Shown piece by piece: positions 33,141-44,305 of a stretch of 64,000 bases of DNA; position 1 is the stretch's first letter, and every line of letters begins with the position of its first letter. Under the pieces are notes generated by a model. The model was not told the origin of the DNA. It worked only from the letters and a program-made list of their open reading frames with translations, and made no database searches. Origin of the DNA: Hetaerina americana. Its lineage: Eukaryota; Arthropoda; Insecta; Odonata; Calopterygidae. The stretch spans positions 310,001 through 374,000 of the forward strand of contig JAKTNV010000064.1 in NCBI GenBank assembly GCA_022747635.1, in the 5' to 3' direction. A program made the translations under genes and the position numbers.

Positions 33141-35456
33141 CCGCTGAGTCTCAGCACGTCACCGGACGTATTGAGACTCACCGGTGCTTGGTGCGTGTGT
33201 TCATCAAACTCCCAATTTTAGCGGTAGACTAACCGGAAAAATTACTCGGAAGGTGCATAACTGCTTTACGCTCTGGAAAAGTCTACTTCTTGGCTCACAT
33301 TCGCGACTAAGGATGGAATGGATGTCACTCGTGCTTTGCTTTCATAATTATCACATAATGAGGATACATAGTATCGTTGTTTTTAAATAATGGTTTGGTA
33401 CTTCTTCCACACTCGCCGAGTGAATGAGTGCAATCATTTGGAGTCGCTTTCAATCATTCGGGCCCCGAGTTTCGCTCTCCGCTCACGATAAATGAGCGGA
33501 TGATAATTACTTCTTTTAAGTCAACACATAAATGCATCGACGAGCAGCTGCATGCCATTGCGATGAACTCGCGGCAGTTCATGGAGACATCTATTACAGC
33601 CAGGCTGCGAATCACATACGGAGCGAAGGTCAAATTGTGAATAAATTCTCTCGGATAAATTGGAAGAAGTTCTCTTCTGCGAGGAGACTGAAAATGTATC
33701 GGTAGCCCCGTCATATCACACAAAAAGCGTGGACGCCTTGAAAACAATGTGAGAGAAATCAAGAGTGGACCCGGCAATTTTAAAATGTCATTTTCCCCAA
33801 CCCCAATAATGGTGGGACCATTTCCACCGCAAACGACGGAGGACCGGAAACAATATTTTAGCAGCCACGATTTCCGCTCTTGAAAGCAGATCATGCTCAG
33901 GCTGCGGGAAAAATATTTCCACCGTCATAGATCCAGGGATGGAAATTGAGAAATGTGCTCCTGGGCGTGCATGGGCAAAGCGGCTCTGCTGGATAATTTA
34001 CCACGCATTGTTAAGTCGCCTCCAGAAACATGTCATGCCTCGCGGGCTAGCGTTCACATTATTACTGCTCTCTCAAAGGAAGCAAGTCAGGAGGAAGAAG
34101 CGAGGACCGTGGAACATCTTTCCATCCCCCCACCAGAGGCAAAGGGCCCGGGCCCCAAAACCTAACGGGGCCCCATCTCAGAGGGGTGCACGGGAAGCGT
34201 CGGGGGGAGAAATGATGACCTCCCCGTTCCCCCTCGTACATGCACCCGCGATATTATGGGCAGGTACGTGTCCGCCCACCGCACCACGCCTCGCGCGCCA
34301 CCCACTCTCCTCTCCCCCCTTCGAGGGGCGGCGCGGGGCGGGGGCGCTTGGAAATGCCCGCAGGGGCGCGGCAGCACCCGCATATTGGGAGCGAGTAGTC
34401 AGACAGTCCGTCAACATTCCGCGCGCCCGGTGGATGAGTGGTGCACCAGGGGTCGGGGGCACACACGCGCGCCGCACAACTTTCGGATTCGGCCGGGGGG
34501 AGTCCTCCCCCCGAATGCAGCTCAACAACCCGCCCCCGACGCGAGGCAAGGCCATGTCGGCGCTTAATGAGACTCCGGCCCCTCCCCCCGCCCCGCCCCC
34601 CGGAAAGGCCCCCGCTCCGGCCGCGGAACCCTCCCCGAAGTTTCAACTGCGTCGCGACGCGCGCCCGCCCGCTGCCGTCCGATCCGGAAAAATGGGACGG
34701 GGCGCGATGGTGCACGTCCGCACCCGATGGCGCCACACGGCAACGATTCGACCTCTTGAACGGTAAATGGAATGTCAGCAAAATAATGGAATGCGAGGAG
34801 GGTGGGGGGCAGTGGTGACTGCGCCGAGGAGGGGGGGGGGGAAGAGGCGAGGGCTCGCGGCCGAGGGGGCGTGGGTGCCTCGACGGACCCTCGCGCAGAA
34901 GCGGACGGCACCCAAACAGTCGCTAAACGAGCGGCACCCGAAGAGGTCACCATAGAGAGAGGGGGCGGGGAAAACCTCGGTGTGGCAGGAAGAAACATAT
35001 GCGGCATTCGCCTTGAGAACCTACGCTCTCTTACAGCAATGAAATCCAAAAACAATGAAATCTTCCTTCGGAGGCGCCTCCACAGAGGGCGTCACCGGAG
35101 GAGTGCGATGCCACTGCACCGCGGTGATACGGATCTCATACGCTCTTGAGAAAAATCATCGCTCTCTTAACCTAGCGACCTGCACACCGAATTCCACATC
35201 CAATCATCAAATTAACCTGAAGGAGAAAGTGGCGTCGACGAATGGCCGCTTACCGCTGACCGGGTCACGCCCTCCCCACCCGACCACATCGCTCCTAAGT
35301 TTCATTTGCCTCCGCAATGTCTTCAAAGAGGACAGTCACGGCGGCCGAAAATCTGGTGTCAATTCCTTCACTGCCAAATGAGCGCATGTCATTGCTTGTC
35401 GATTGCCGTCTTCAACTTGTCACTAAACGGCTTCCTTCACCCAAAGAGTTCGGCAG
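33141..35456. other. Intergenic, no supported gene
   Basis: It contains a strongly CpG-rich island at about 34100-34980 that opens many overlapping frames on both strands (up to 275 codons). All are Pro/Ala/Arg-rich without motifs. AT-rich flanks show nothing recognisable. Confidence 0.45.
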
Positions 35457-36022
35457 AAGGAAGCGTATAGAGTAAATTATAAATTGAGACGGGCAAAAAA
35501 TAGAACAAAAGAAATGTGGCAGAAAACGAAGGGGGACGATACGGAAATCATAGAGGGAAACGGTGCTCTACACAGAAAAGTGAAACCACTGTCGGGAAGT
35601 ATGAAGAGAAAAACGTGGTAAACAATCAAAGATAAATCAAGAAATATCCTAGTTGAGCAAGAAAGTATCCAAGCGAGGAGGAAGGAATATTAAAAGGAAC
35701 TGTATGGTAAAGACATGTGACCATCAAGATTTGACAAGTACCGAGAATGTGACGTAGATAAAGATAGCTTAGGTCGAGGTGTATTCGACGATGAGATAGT
35801 AAGAGCATTAAGGGAGATGAAAATAAATAAGGCCGTGGGGGTGGATAACACTATTGCGGAACTACTTAGAGGTTTGGTCAAAGGAGGGATGAGGAGTTTT
35901 TATTGACTATTTCGTAGCATTTATGAGAGAGGAATTCAGCCGGCAAACTTAGTGAGATCAGTGTTAGTTCCTATTCCATAAATAGTACAGGCTACATCAT
36001 ATGAGACCACAGAAGACTAAGT

Positions 36023-36256
36023 TTGATATCCCACGCAGCTAAAGGGTTTCTCAGGATCATCGACAAAAGGATGGAGACCAGGGCAAATGATTACTTAGGG
36101 ACTGATCAGTTTGTGTTTAGGAAGGGAAGAGGGACGCGTGATGCCATTGCAGTAATGAGATCACTAATCGAGAGGAATACAGAATACAATCAGGACGTAT
36201 TTGCCTGTTTCGTAGATTTCGAAAAAGCGTTTGATAGAGTGAACTGGGAAAACTAA
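36023..36256 (+). pseudogene. RTE reverse transcriptase, fingers block (copy B)
   Basis: 77 codons, identical in protein sequence to 24447-24680 on the other strand, including FRKGRGTRDAI and FVDFEKAFD. It ends at the same stop caused by the same one-base loss. See the finding on shared lesions. Confidence 0.85.
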
Positions 36257-36588
36257 TGAGTGTATCGAAGAAAATAGGAATAGATTGGAGGGAAAGGAGG
36301 CTAATCCGCAACCTGTACATGTCTCAGACTGCTCAGGTGCGAGTGGGGAACGGGGAGTCCGGATGGGCAGTGTTAGGAAGGGGTGTAAGGCAGGGTTGCC
36401 CATTATCACCGCTGCTGTTCAACCTGTATGCAGAGGAAATGATTAAAGAGGCATGGGAAGAACTGGAGGTAAGAATGATAGTCGGCGGGGAATTCGTAAA
36501 ATCATTTAGGTTTGCTGATGACCAAGCTTTAGTTTGTCAGTCAGCCAAAGGGTTGCAAGCATTTCTGCGTAAGTTGGAAATTCAATGA
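36256..36588 (+). pseudogene. RTE reverse transcriptase, palm block (copy B)
   Basis: 110 codons. IGIDWRERRLIRNLYMSQT, GRGVRQGCPLSPLLFNLY and FRFADDQAL are intact. FADD is the metal-binding catalytic motif. The frame ends at KLEIQ with the stop shared with copy A. The DNA continues in the thumb-like region in other frames as far as TLSKDAKKRFVKTLIWSVARYGAE near 36810-36885. Confidence 0.85.
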
Positions 36589-37165
36589 GACAGGTATGGG
36601 ATGAGAATCAATATTAATAAAACAAAGATTTCGATCTTTTCTAGGAAGAGGAGAGGTAAGGTAATTGCTAAAAGAGGAGGGAAAAAAATAGAGCAGATGT
36701 AAGGTTATCTATTTCGGGAGTCTTTTGAAACAAAATGGTGAAAGTAGTAAGTAGAAAAATTGGACAAGGCAAAGAAGCTTTAGTAAGGAGGGGGGAATTG
36801 ATGACAGAGACGTTGAGTAAGGATGCTAAGAAAAGATTCGTTAAAACTTTGATATGGAGCGTAGCTAGGTACGGCGCGGAAATTTAGTCACTAAAGCAAG
36901 AGGATTGATGTATTTTGGAGGCTTTTGAAATGTGATTGTGGAGAAGAAGAATGGAGAAGTTGAAGTGGACAGAGAAGAAAATAAAAGATGATGGGAGAAA
37001 ACAAAAGGATGCGAAGCATTCTGATCGGCAGTCGGATATTGAAGAATGTGATGGAGGGGAGAATGTTAGGCAAACGAGGAAGGGGTATAGGATAAGGATG
37101 TTGAACGGAATAAAGGGAGGAAATAAGTTAGCCGAGTTGAAGAGGGGCCTATTTTAAGGTAGAAT

Positions 37166-38119
37166 TTTGGGCTGTGATTTGTTAAGAGAGACAATAGAAT
37201 TGTCCCGGCACCGTTTAAAAGCTTATGACCATCAAAAATCTAACTGAATCGACAATAATTATTTTTGATATGTGTGTTTATACCATATAAATTAAAACAA
37301 AGAAGTGAGATCGACAAAATGCAGTGACACACTCTCAAAGGACACTGACATGTTATATTTCTCGATATTTTTGTTGGCTAGCGCTATCTCTCTTCTCTGT
37401 TTAAATTTATAAAGCATATGCCATATATAATATACCTATTTTATATATTATATATATGCACATGATTGAAAGTAATCATATGTAACATATCACACCAGCT
37501 CTCAAACATGCAACTTATATAAGAGCATAATTTTTTTAGAAGAGTAAAATCTTAATGAATATAACAAGTCAGTATATTTGCATTATACTGAAGTTATTTT
37601 AAATGATATTAAATATTTCTCTTAAATCACATGTGTAGGATAAATTCATCCTTAGGTGGGAGTAAATGCCATTTGCATATGATTATTTTCATAGTCAGCA
37701 TTTCTCAATCAGTTTTCTTATTCTAACCATCTTTAGATCTCCTAGTTTAATAAGAAACATGAAGGCTATAAATTACAGAAACTACATTGAGAAACCAATA
37801 TAAGTATAAAAAAATTGGAAGCCGCAATTGAGGCGATTGGCGAACAGAAACCACGTATTCAGGAATCGAACCCCTACTCTTAGATGCCTTCTAGGGAGGA
37901 TCAATTAAAAACGTTAAAACTGATATATTTTTAACCTCGTAATGCTTCAATGCAAAAGGTTCTCAGTGTTACTATTTTCACATGTGCTCTCAATAGTGTG
38001 CAATAGAAATAACTTTGCTCTTTGAAAGATCGCGCTAACTCTAGAAGTACCATGGTTTTAAATGCCGTACCAAGGCCAGTGGTGTCGCTTGCACTTGGTG
38101 TGCTTGACCTGGGGAACAA
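37166..38119. other. AT-rich intergenic DNA
   Basis: Includes short TATA and TTAT tracts near 37410-37460. No gene or recognisable mobile element. A tRNA box-B-like string near 37850 on the minus strand is too short to call. Confidence 0.45.
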
Positions 38120-38123
38120 GTGG

Positions 38124-38125
38124 GG

Positions 38126-38163
<38 letters not shown>

Positions 38164-38207
38164 GGGAGAGAGAGAGAGAGAGGGAGAGAGAGAGGGAGAG
38201 AGAGAGG

Positions 38208-38243
<36 letters not shown>

Positions 38244-38249
38244 GAGAGA

Positions 38250-38289
<40 letters not shown>

Positions 38290-38391
38290 GAGGGAGAGAG
38301 AGAGAGGGAGGGAGAGGGGGGAGAGAGAGAGGGAGGGAGAGAGAGAAGGAGAGAGAGAGGGAGGGAGAGAGGGAGGGAGAGAGGGGGAGAC
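38124..38391. repeat. (GA)n microsatellite, interrupted
   Basis: About 265 bp of GA units with GG interruptions that repeat in a loose higher-order pattern (GAGAGGGA). Frames of alternating Arg/Glu or Ser/Leu are artefacts. Confidence 0.95.
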
Positions 38392-40654
38392 ATGACTGTT
38401 TCGGAACTCCCCAGTTCACGTGTTAAATTGGTGGAGGGACAGAGAAGAACGGCCAACTTTCATTCATTCAAGTCTGAATTCCAATTCTCTTAACAACACA
38501 AAAAAAACCGGAGTAATCTGTTCCTCTGCGGTGCATGTTTCAAATGAGTGTGTCACTCTTACACTATTTTTGCAACATAGTTTTGCTTTCTGGCATCCTG
38601 CTGCGGAACATTCATCTAACCATGGCCAATATTACTATTACCAACTAAAGGGACAGTGGGTCCCAATTTTGAAATTTCAGCCTACCTTCCTTCACCCTCG
38701 TAGCACCTATGTTGCCTGGGGGCCACGTCCTATCGAGTGCACACACCAGAGCAACCTTCCCCCTTGGCCGTTCACCCCCAGGTGAGGTGGTGACACCAAC
38801 GAGATGGCCCACTTTTCACGAACACGTCAACACATGCAATGAATACCATCTAGGAATTAAGATGCTCATGTTTGCATATAATGCCAATTGATAAATTATG
38901 CTGATCACAGTAATGCTTCATAACTATACGTAGTTATACATAGTTACAAATCCTGTACCCAAATGGAAATATGTAAAAAACGGAGAGCCCCTGCAAAAGT
39001 TAGTACATTATTCGCTTTGAACAGAAGCATTTTGCAAGAGTCGAATACCGCATGCAAATAGTCTACATATTTATTTTGGAGCACACATTTTATTTCGTAT
39101 ATGACTGATGCAGCTTCCGGCGTAAAACTGCGTACGCTAATTAACGATTAAAAATTAGGATCGTTGAGGAATACGGAATACGTTGAAAAGCGATCACCTC
39201 GTCCTCAGCCCCCCCCCCTTTCCCCGTTCGCCCCCCTGGTACATCGGTTGATGAGGAAAGCGAAGGTGACCGCAAGTCCGAGCCTCGTCTCCTCGAGGTG
39301 GGGAATGTTTCCGTGCGAGGAATTGGAAATCAACGCGAGAGGAAGAGCCCCGCGCTTTCACGCGTGCGACTGGGCCGCAGGCATTCACTCTCCCCGCGGC
39401 ACGGGCTGCACCTCGGTGCTGCGAGAGGCGCGGGCGGGGAGAGGGTGGGGGAGTGGCTAGGTGAGGGGGGTGGGCGCCCGTTTCTTCAGAGGGGCTCCAC
39501 GAGCGAACCAATCGCTCTTCGCCGCCACACGCACCCCTCCCCCACCTCATCCCCGCCCCCTCAACATACCACCATCAAGATGGCCTCAATTAACATTTCA
39601 TCCCCCGCCCCCAACTAATCCTCCCTCCATGCAAAATAACCGGCATTCATTTTCCCGGCAGTTCGAGCGACGACTTTAACCTCCCGGTGCCGTCCTCCCC
39701 CGCTCCTTAAACCGCCCTCCTCCCACCTGCCCCTCTCTCCTGAGAGCGCGCCAACGCCATCTTGCGGGCGCTCCTTCCGCCCCCAACCCCCTTCAGAATT
39801 TCCGAGAGATCTCCCGGCGTCTGGAGGGGGCGCCTGGAGGGGCTGAGTGGCGGTTCAGAGAGAGAGAGAGAAGTGAAGGAGGTTAGATGGGGGGCGCGAG
39901 AAGAGAAGGGGGGAGGCCCACCCTCTCCCGGCTTTTAATTAGTTCTAATTAAATTTTCCGTAATTACGTTACATTTTTCCCCGCCATTTGGCAAAAGGTT
40001 TTCTCCATCCGCCGCCGCTCCACGCCCCTTACTAATCTCCAGCCCGCACCCCTGCCCCCACTCTCGCTGTCAGGGGTTGGGGGGGCAAAGTTGAAATGCA
40101 GCAGCGAAAACCGCAGCGTAATCTCTGAGACCTATCGCGGGGGGAGGAGGCGGCGTGGGGGCGACGGGGGGGCGACGGGGGGGGCAAAGATAAGGAGCGG
40201 AAAGTGGGAAATGCCGACCGACTTCTCCGCTACCAACTAATTCCTCAGGTTTCCACGATTGCCGCCCCTAATTGCGGTCGCAGTCACGCGAGGGGATTTT
40301 TGACTCAGTCAATTGTGCGGCGAGGGTTGGGGTGGGGGGGTTGAACGGTGTCGATTGGCGGGAAGTGCAGGGGTTGGGGCGGACGAGGGTTCACCCCAGG
40401 GTGGTGGTCGCGAGGGAGGGCCTCCTGGGCATCGCCCCCCGCGGTCCGCGGCGGAGGAGGCGACCACCGGGGGACGAGGGTCCGCCTACCGCCGTGGGGA
40501 TGCGAGGGAAGGAGAATGCGAGTTCCGATGGATAAGAAACACTCACGGCGCTCACCAAAGGGCTTTCGTTTCACTGCCTGGGAGAGGGGAGGAGGCGGGG
40601 GAGGGAGCCGAGGAGACCCCGACGCGGTCGATGATTAGTTGGCTGTCTGAATTA
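38392..40654. other. Intergenic with CpG-rich island
   Basis: AT-rich to about 39150, then GC-rich at about 39180-40640 with runs of C and G and a GCGGGGGGA-type low-complexity stretch near 40140-40190. Long frames on both strands (up to 160 codons) have no domain. Confidence 0.45.
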
Positions 40655-41597
40655 TGCAGTCGGTTAGATAAAAGTTCGCAGGCATTGCTTACTAAATCAG
40701 GGATAGAAAATAGATTTAAGTTGAGCATCATTCGAAAGGAAACGGATGTGATGCCATTGTCTAGAAATAAGAAAGTTACGGTAAGCCTCAACTAGGTGGT
40801 GGAAACTAAAATTTTGGGATTTCGCCAATATATCGGCGACGCAATAGACGAAGGAAAGGATGTGGATGCAGCTTTCGACCGAGTGCCTCACGATAAATTA
40901 TTGTTAAGGTTGGATAGTACGAAACGTAGATTTAGAAAAGGCATTTCATGGAATGAATTGGGAAAAACTGATGAGTATATTACATAGAATAGGAATAGAT
41001 TGGAGGGAAAGGAGGCTAATCCACAGCCTGTACATGTCTCAGACTGCTCAGGTGCGAGTGGGGAACGGGGGGTCCGGATGGGCAGTGTTAGGAAGAGTTG
41101 TAAGGCAGGGCTGCCCATTATCACTGTTACTGTGCAACCTGTATGCAGAGGAAATGATTAAATAGACATGGGAAGAACTGGAGGTATGAATGAAAGTGGG
41201 CGGGCAATTCGTAAAATCAGCTGGTTTGCTGATGACCAATTTAGTTTGTCAGCCAGCCAAGGGATTTAAAGCAGAGCTGAGCGCATTTGAAAGTCAGGAT
41301 GATTGGAATGTAATTAGAATAAATATTAGCAAAAAATATGTTATGCAGTATTCCAGAAAGAGGATGGCTACGTAATTTTTTAAATTAAGGATTTACGTAT
41401 AAATTAGAGCAGGTGGAACAGTTTACGTATATCGGAAGTGTTTTGGACCAACACGGCCAAAGTAGTAGGGACGTAAGGAGAAGAATTGCGCTAGGCAAAG
41501 AGGCTTTCACAAGGAGGAGTGAGTTGTATACAGGGACGTTGAGTAAGGATATTAAGAAATGGCTTTTTAAAACTTTGACACGGAGCGTGGTTTAGCG
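40655..41597 (+). mobile_element. Chimeric LINE remnant: CR1-like joined to RTE-like
   Basis: Until about 40925 the plus strand reads CR1-like RT: DAIDEGKDVDAAFDRVPHD and KLLLRLDS (motif A region). From about 40930 it reads RTE RT: FHGMNWEKLMSILHRIGIDWRE, GRVVRQGCPLSLLLCNLYAEE, then a broken catalytic block at about 41220. The RTE part continues to the QFTYIGSVLDQHG-SSRDVRRR and TLSKDIKKW blocks (41410-41595). In this copy the WEK run has its fifth A, so it does not share the lesions of copies A and B. Confidence 0.7.
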
Positions 41598-43554
41598 CGG
41601 GTGGAGCGGGGCGAAGGATGAAGCGAGCGGGTGGGCGTGCACCCGTGAGCGGGGGAATGCATTTTTATTGGCCGGGTGCACACACGCAAGCACACTCGGG
41701 GAGGAGGGTGTTTAGATATCGAAGGGCGAGGCGGCCCGTAGTCTCGTTAATTTTGATTAAGAGTCGCCCGAAGAGTAACACCTTTTTCGTGTCCCGGCGA
41801 GAAATGGCACATCGAGGGGGTGTTCTCCCCCGCTAGGAGGGTGGAGGGAGGAATGGGTGGGAGAGGGGGAGGATGTTTGGAAATGGAATAAATAGGGGTG
41901 GCGGGGGAGGGGATGCTCGCCCTGAGCAGGCGCTGGGAGGGCGGTGGGCCAGAAGAGGGCCTTCCGTGGCGACCGCTGCGGCCAACGCCCCCGAAAGTGA
42001 GCGTAGCCCTGAGGGAGGGGGGCGAGGAGGAACATGAGGGGGTAGGGTCGGGGGCGCAAATTGGCGGAAGCCCCATTCTCGCTCTTATTTCATGTTTGAT
42101 CCTCATGGGAAGGGGTTGGATGAGGGCTGAGGCAGGGGGCAGAACGAGAGGAAAGAACGGAGGGAGGCGATGCCATCTCAGAAGAGGCTTGCTCGTCTAG
42201 GGTCGAAATGCGAGCACCGACCCCTGGGAACGGCCGCCGAGCTATTTGGAAGGCACCAACGGCATCGCACGCACCACCATCGCTGCCCAGCAAGCAGGAA
42301 ACGTGCCCGCAGTATCGGCATCTATGAAACCAGGGGTCATCGAGTAAAAATGAAGTCTGCAAATATTGGAATGCAAATGGTAAGAATACTTGCAGGTGTT
42401 ATTTCACGCAGGCGATGCTTCCGATACTGCACAAGATTCGGATGTATCGGACGGCGCGGAATGGTGTGTTCGGAATCCAATGAGATAAGTAGAAAAGTTC
42501 GTTTCGTTATAATTCCCTCAGGAGGCTCGAACAAATGAATTTGCAAATATTTTTCGGTATTTGCGATCCGTTCAAGGCGCAAAGAGAAAATTCAACAAGG
42601 CCACCGAAAAATTAATCACCGCTATTACAAAGGCCACCACACCGTATCGATACGTGAGACCATTCGACCTCCACTGACGAGATGCGCACTGTCGGAAACG
42701 TAATTCCATTCCATCATCCCGTAGGGCACTGAGAAATATGTAAAAAACAAAGCTAATATTCAGAAATCACTAATATTCATCAATTATCGCTCAAACGCCC
42801 CTCGAACCAGATGAGAAGCCCCGGGCACCCCCTGCCCTCTGCCATTGCGGATGATTGTGACGACGTGACTGCTCCAGCCTCCACCTATGTTTGCGCTTCC
42901 GGAGCGGTCGCTCGGGGTCGCCCCCCCCCCCCGCCTTCCCGCGACTCCGATAAGCGCCATATAATAGAGCACCGTGATGTGGTCGCACAGCGCGCACGCG
43001 TGGAATCACTCACGGAGCTCACGACCGCCTTGCCACTATGATGTTGCCCCTCCCTCGCGAAGGACCCCCGCTCCCCCCCCCCCCAGGGTGCGGCGCAACA
43101 AACACGCACCCCCTCTAGCGGTGTCTCGGGCAGGAGGGGCCGGGGGGGCATGGATATTGCCCTCTGCGGCTATGGGGGCGGGGAGGATCATAGTTTGCCC
43201 CACGAAAAATCACGTCGCCCCCCGACTTCTTGATTGGTCACCACGCGGCAGCGCCCCCGTTCGCCCCAACAATGCAACCAATCCCCCCCCCCGCCCCACC
43301 CCCCTTCCGCCGCCACGACCTTGTCTGCTGGAACCACTCGACGGCTGGAAATGAGCATACACGCACGCAAGCAAACACACGGAGACAAGCATTAAAACGG
43401 CAGTCCGCACGAAGCATTGCCTGACGGACCAGAAACGAAGGAGTCTCCAACCACTCCACGAGAGGGGGGGCGGGTTCCATCTCGGTTTCCAAATGCATCC
43501 AACGTTACCACTCAGTATGCTGTTCATCTACACATACTGCGCCATTGTCTTCTC
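41598..43554. other. Intergenic, CpG-rich
   Basis: CpG-rich patches at about 41600-42160 and 42880-43340, with AT-richer DNA between. Short frames without motifs. Runs of C at about 42920-42931 and 43075-43084. Confidence 0.45.
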
Positions 43555-43609
43555 ACACACACACACGTGTATATATGTATATGTGTGTATATATATGTAT
43601 AAGTGTTTG

Positions 43610-43702
<93 letters not shown>
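43555..43702. repeat. (CA)n, (TATG)n and (TA)n microsatellite
   Basis: It passes from CA through TATG variants into nearly pure TA, ending at the left arm of the perfect inverted repeat. Confidence 0.95.
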
Positions 43703-43705
<3 letters not shown>

Positions 43706-44207
43706 ATGTATAACACTTAGCACTAGTGGACACAGACAAAAACACAGAAACACACAAAAAAAGAGACTCACTATTTTTCGAATTTTCGGTGGTCGTTGCC
43801 ACCTTTATCAAGGAAGAGAGGGACAGAACTGAAGGGAATACGAGGTGACAATCCTAGAAGGTGACAATCCTTCATCTGGCTTTTGGAGTCCTGGAACTGG
43901 CCAGGAATTAATATTAGGCACTAATTACCCTGCTCTAATTATATTTTCATCCCCCTTCCACCCCCATCACCTTCTACATTTTCCCCACCCTTCTAACGCT
44001 GCCCCTCCATACCCGTCCCTTCGGAATTCCCTCCCCACCTTCCCCTTCCATCCATCGCTCCAGCCCTCGTATTCCCTTCAGTTCTGTCCCTCTCTTCCTT
44101 GATAAAGGTGGCAACGACCACCGAAAATTCGAAAAATAGTGAGTCTCTTTTTTTGTGTGTTTCTGTGTTTTTGTCTGTGTCCACTAGTGCTAAGTGTTAT
44201 ACATTAT
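43703..44207. repeat. Perfect 142-bp inverted repeat (hairpin module family beta)
   Basis: The left arm is 43703-43844, the right arm 44066-44207, with a 221-bp pyrimidine-rich spacer. The arms are identical. On the right arm TTGATAA is at 44099-44105, a GGTGG/CCACC hairpin with loop CAACGA at 44107-44122, GAAA at 44123-44126 and a TTCGAA palindrome. The arm ends in GTGTTATACATTAT. The left arm joins (TA)n directly; the right copy runs on about 30 bp (TATTCACGTCCGTGAG...) before its own (TA)n. Two copies of one unit are head to head, as in the 7-kb structure, though the core is further from hammerhead consensus. Confidence 0.9.
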
Positions 44208-44236
44208 TATTCACGTCCGTGAGACTTTCAAAAAGT

Positions 44237-44237
44237 G

Positions 44238-44302
<65 letters not shown>
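44237..44302. repeat. (TA)n microsatellite
   Basis: A nearly pure TA array of about 65 bp, the right border of the inverted-repeat structure and the left neighbour of the RTE 5' end. Confidence 0.95.

Positions 44303-44305
<3 letters not shown>

Larger units (their letters stand above)
35457..37165 (+). mobile_element. RTE-like LINE, 5' truncated (copy B)
   Basis: It carries a decayed linker, RT and the C-terminal part, ending in AELKRGLF near 37157. From about 35960 to 36750 it is almost identical to copy A on the opposite strand, sharing an in-frame stop (TTCCATAAATAG), a missing base at GACTAAG, a missing A in the WEK codon run and a stop after KLEIQ. Upstream of about 35950 the two copies differ strongly. 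The 3' end lacks the AAACCTACC tail, so it stops short. Confidence 0.8.

Noticed and set aside
37826..37890. Box-B-like string GGTTCGATTCC on the minus strand
   Set aside because: No box A at the right distance and no body shared with the three SINEs; too short to call a tRNA or SINE.
38058..38456. Long Ser/Leu- or Arg/Glu-rich frames
   Set aside because: They are translations of a (GA)n microsatellite.
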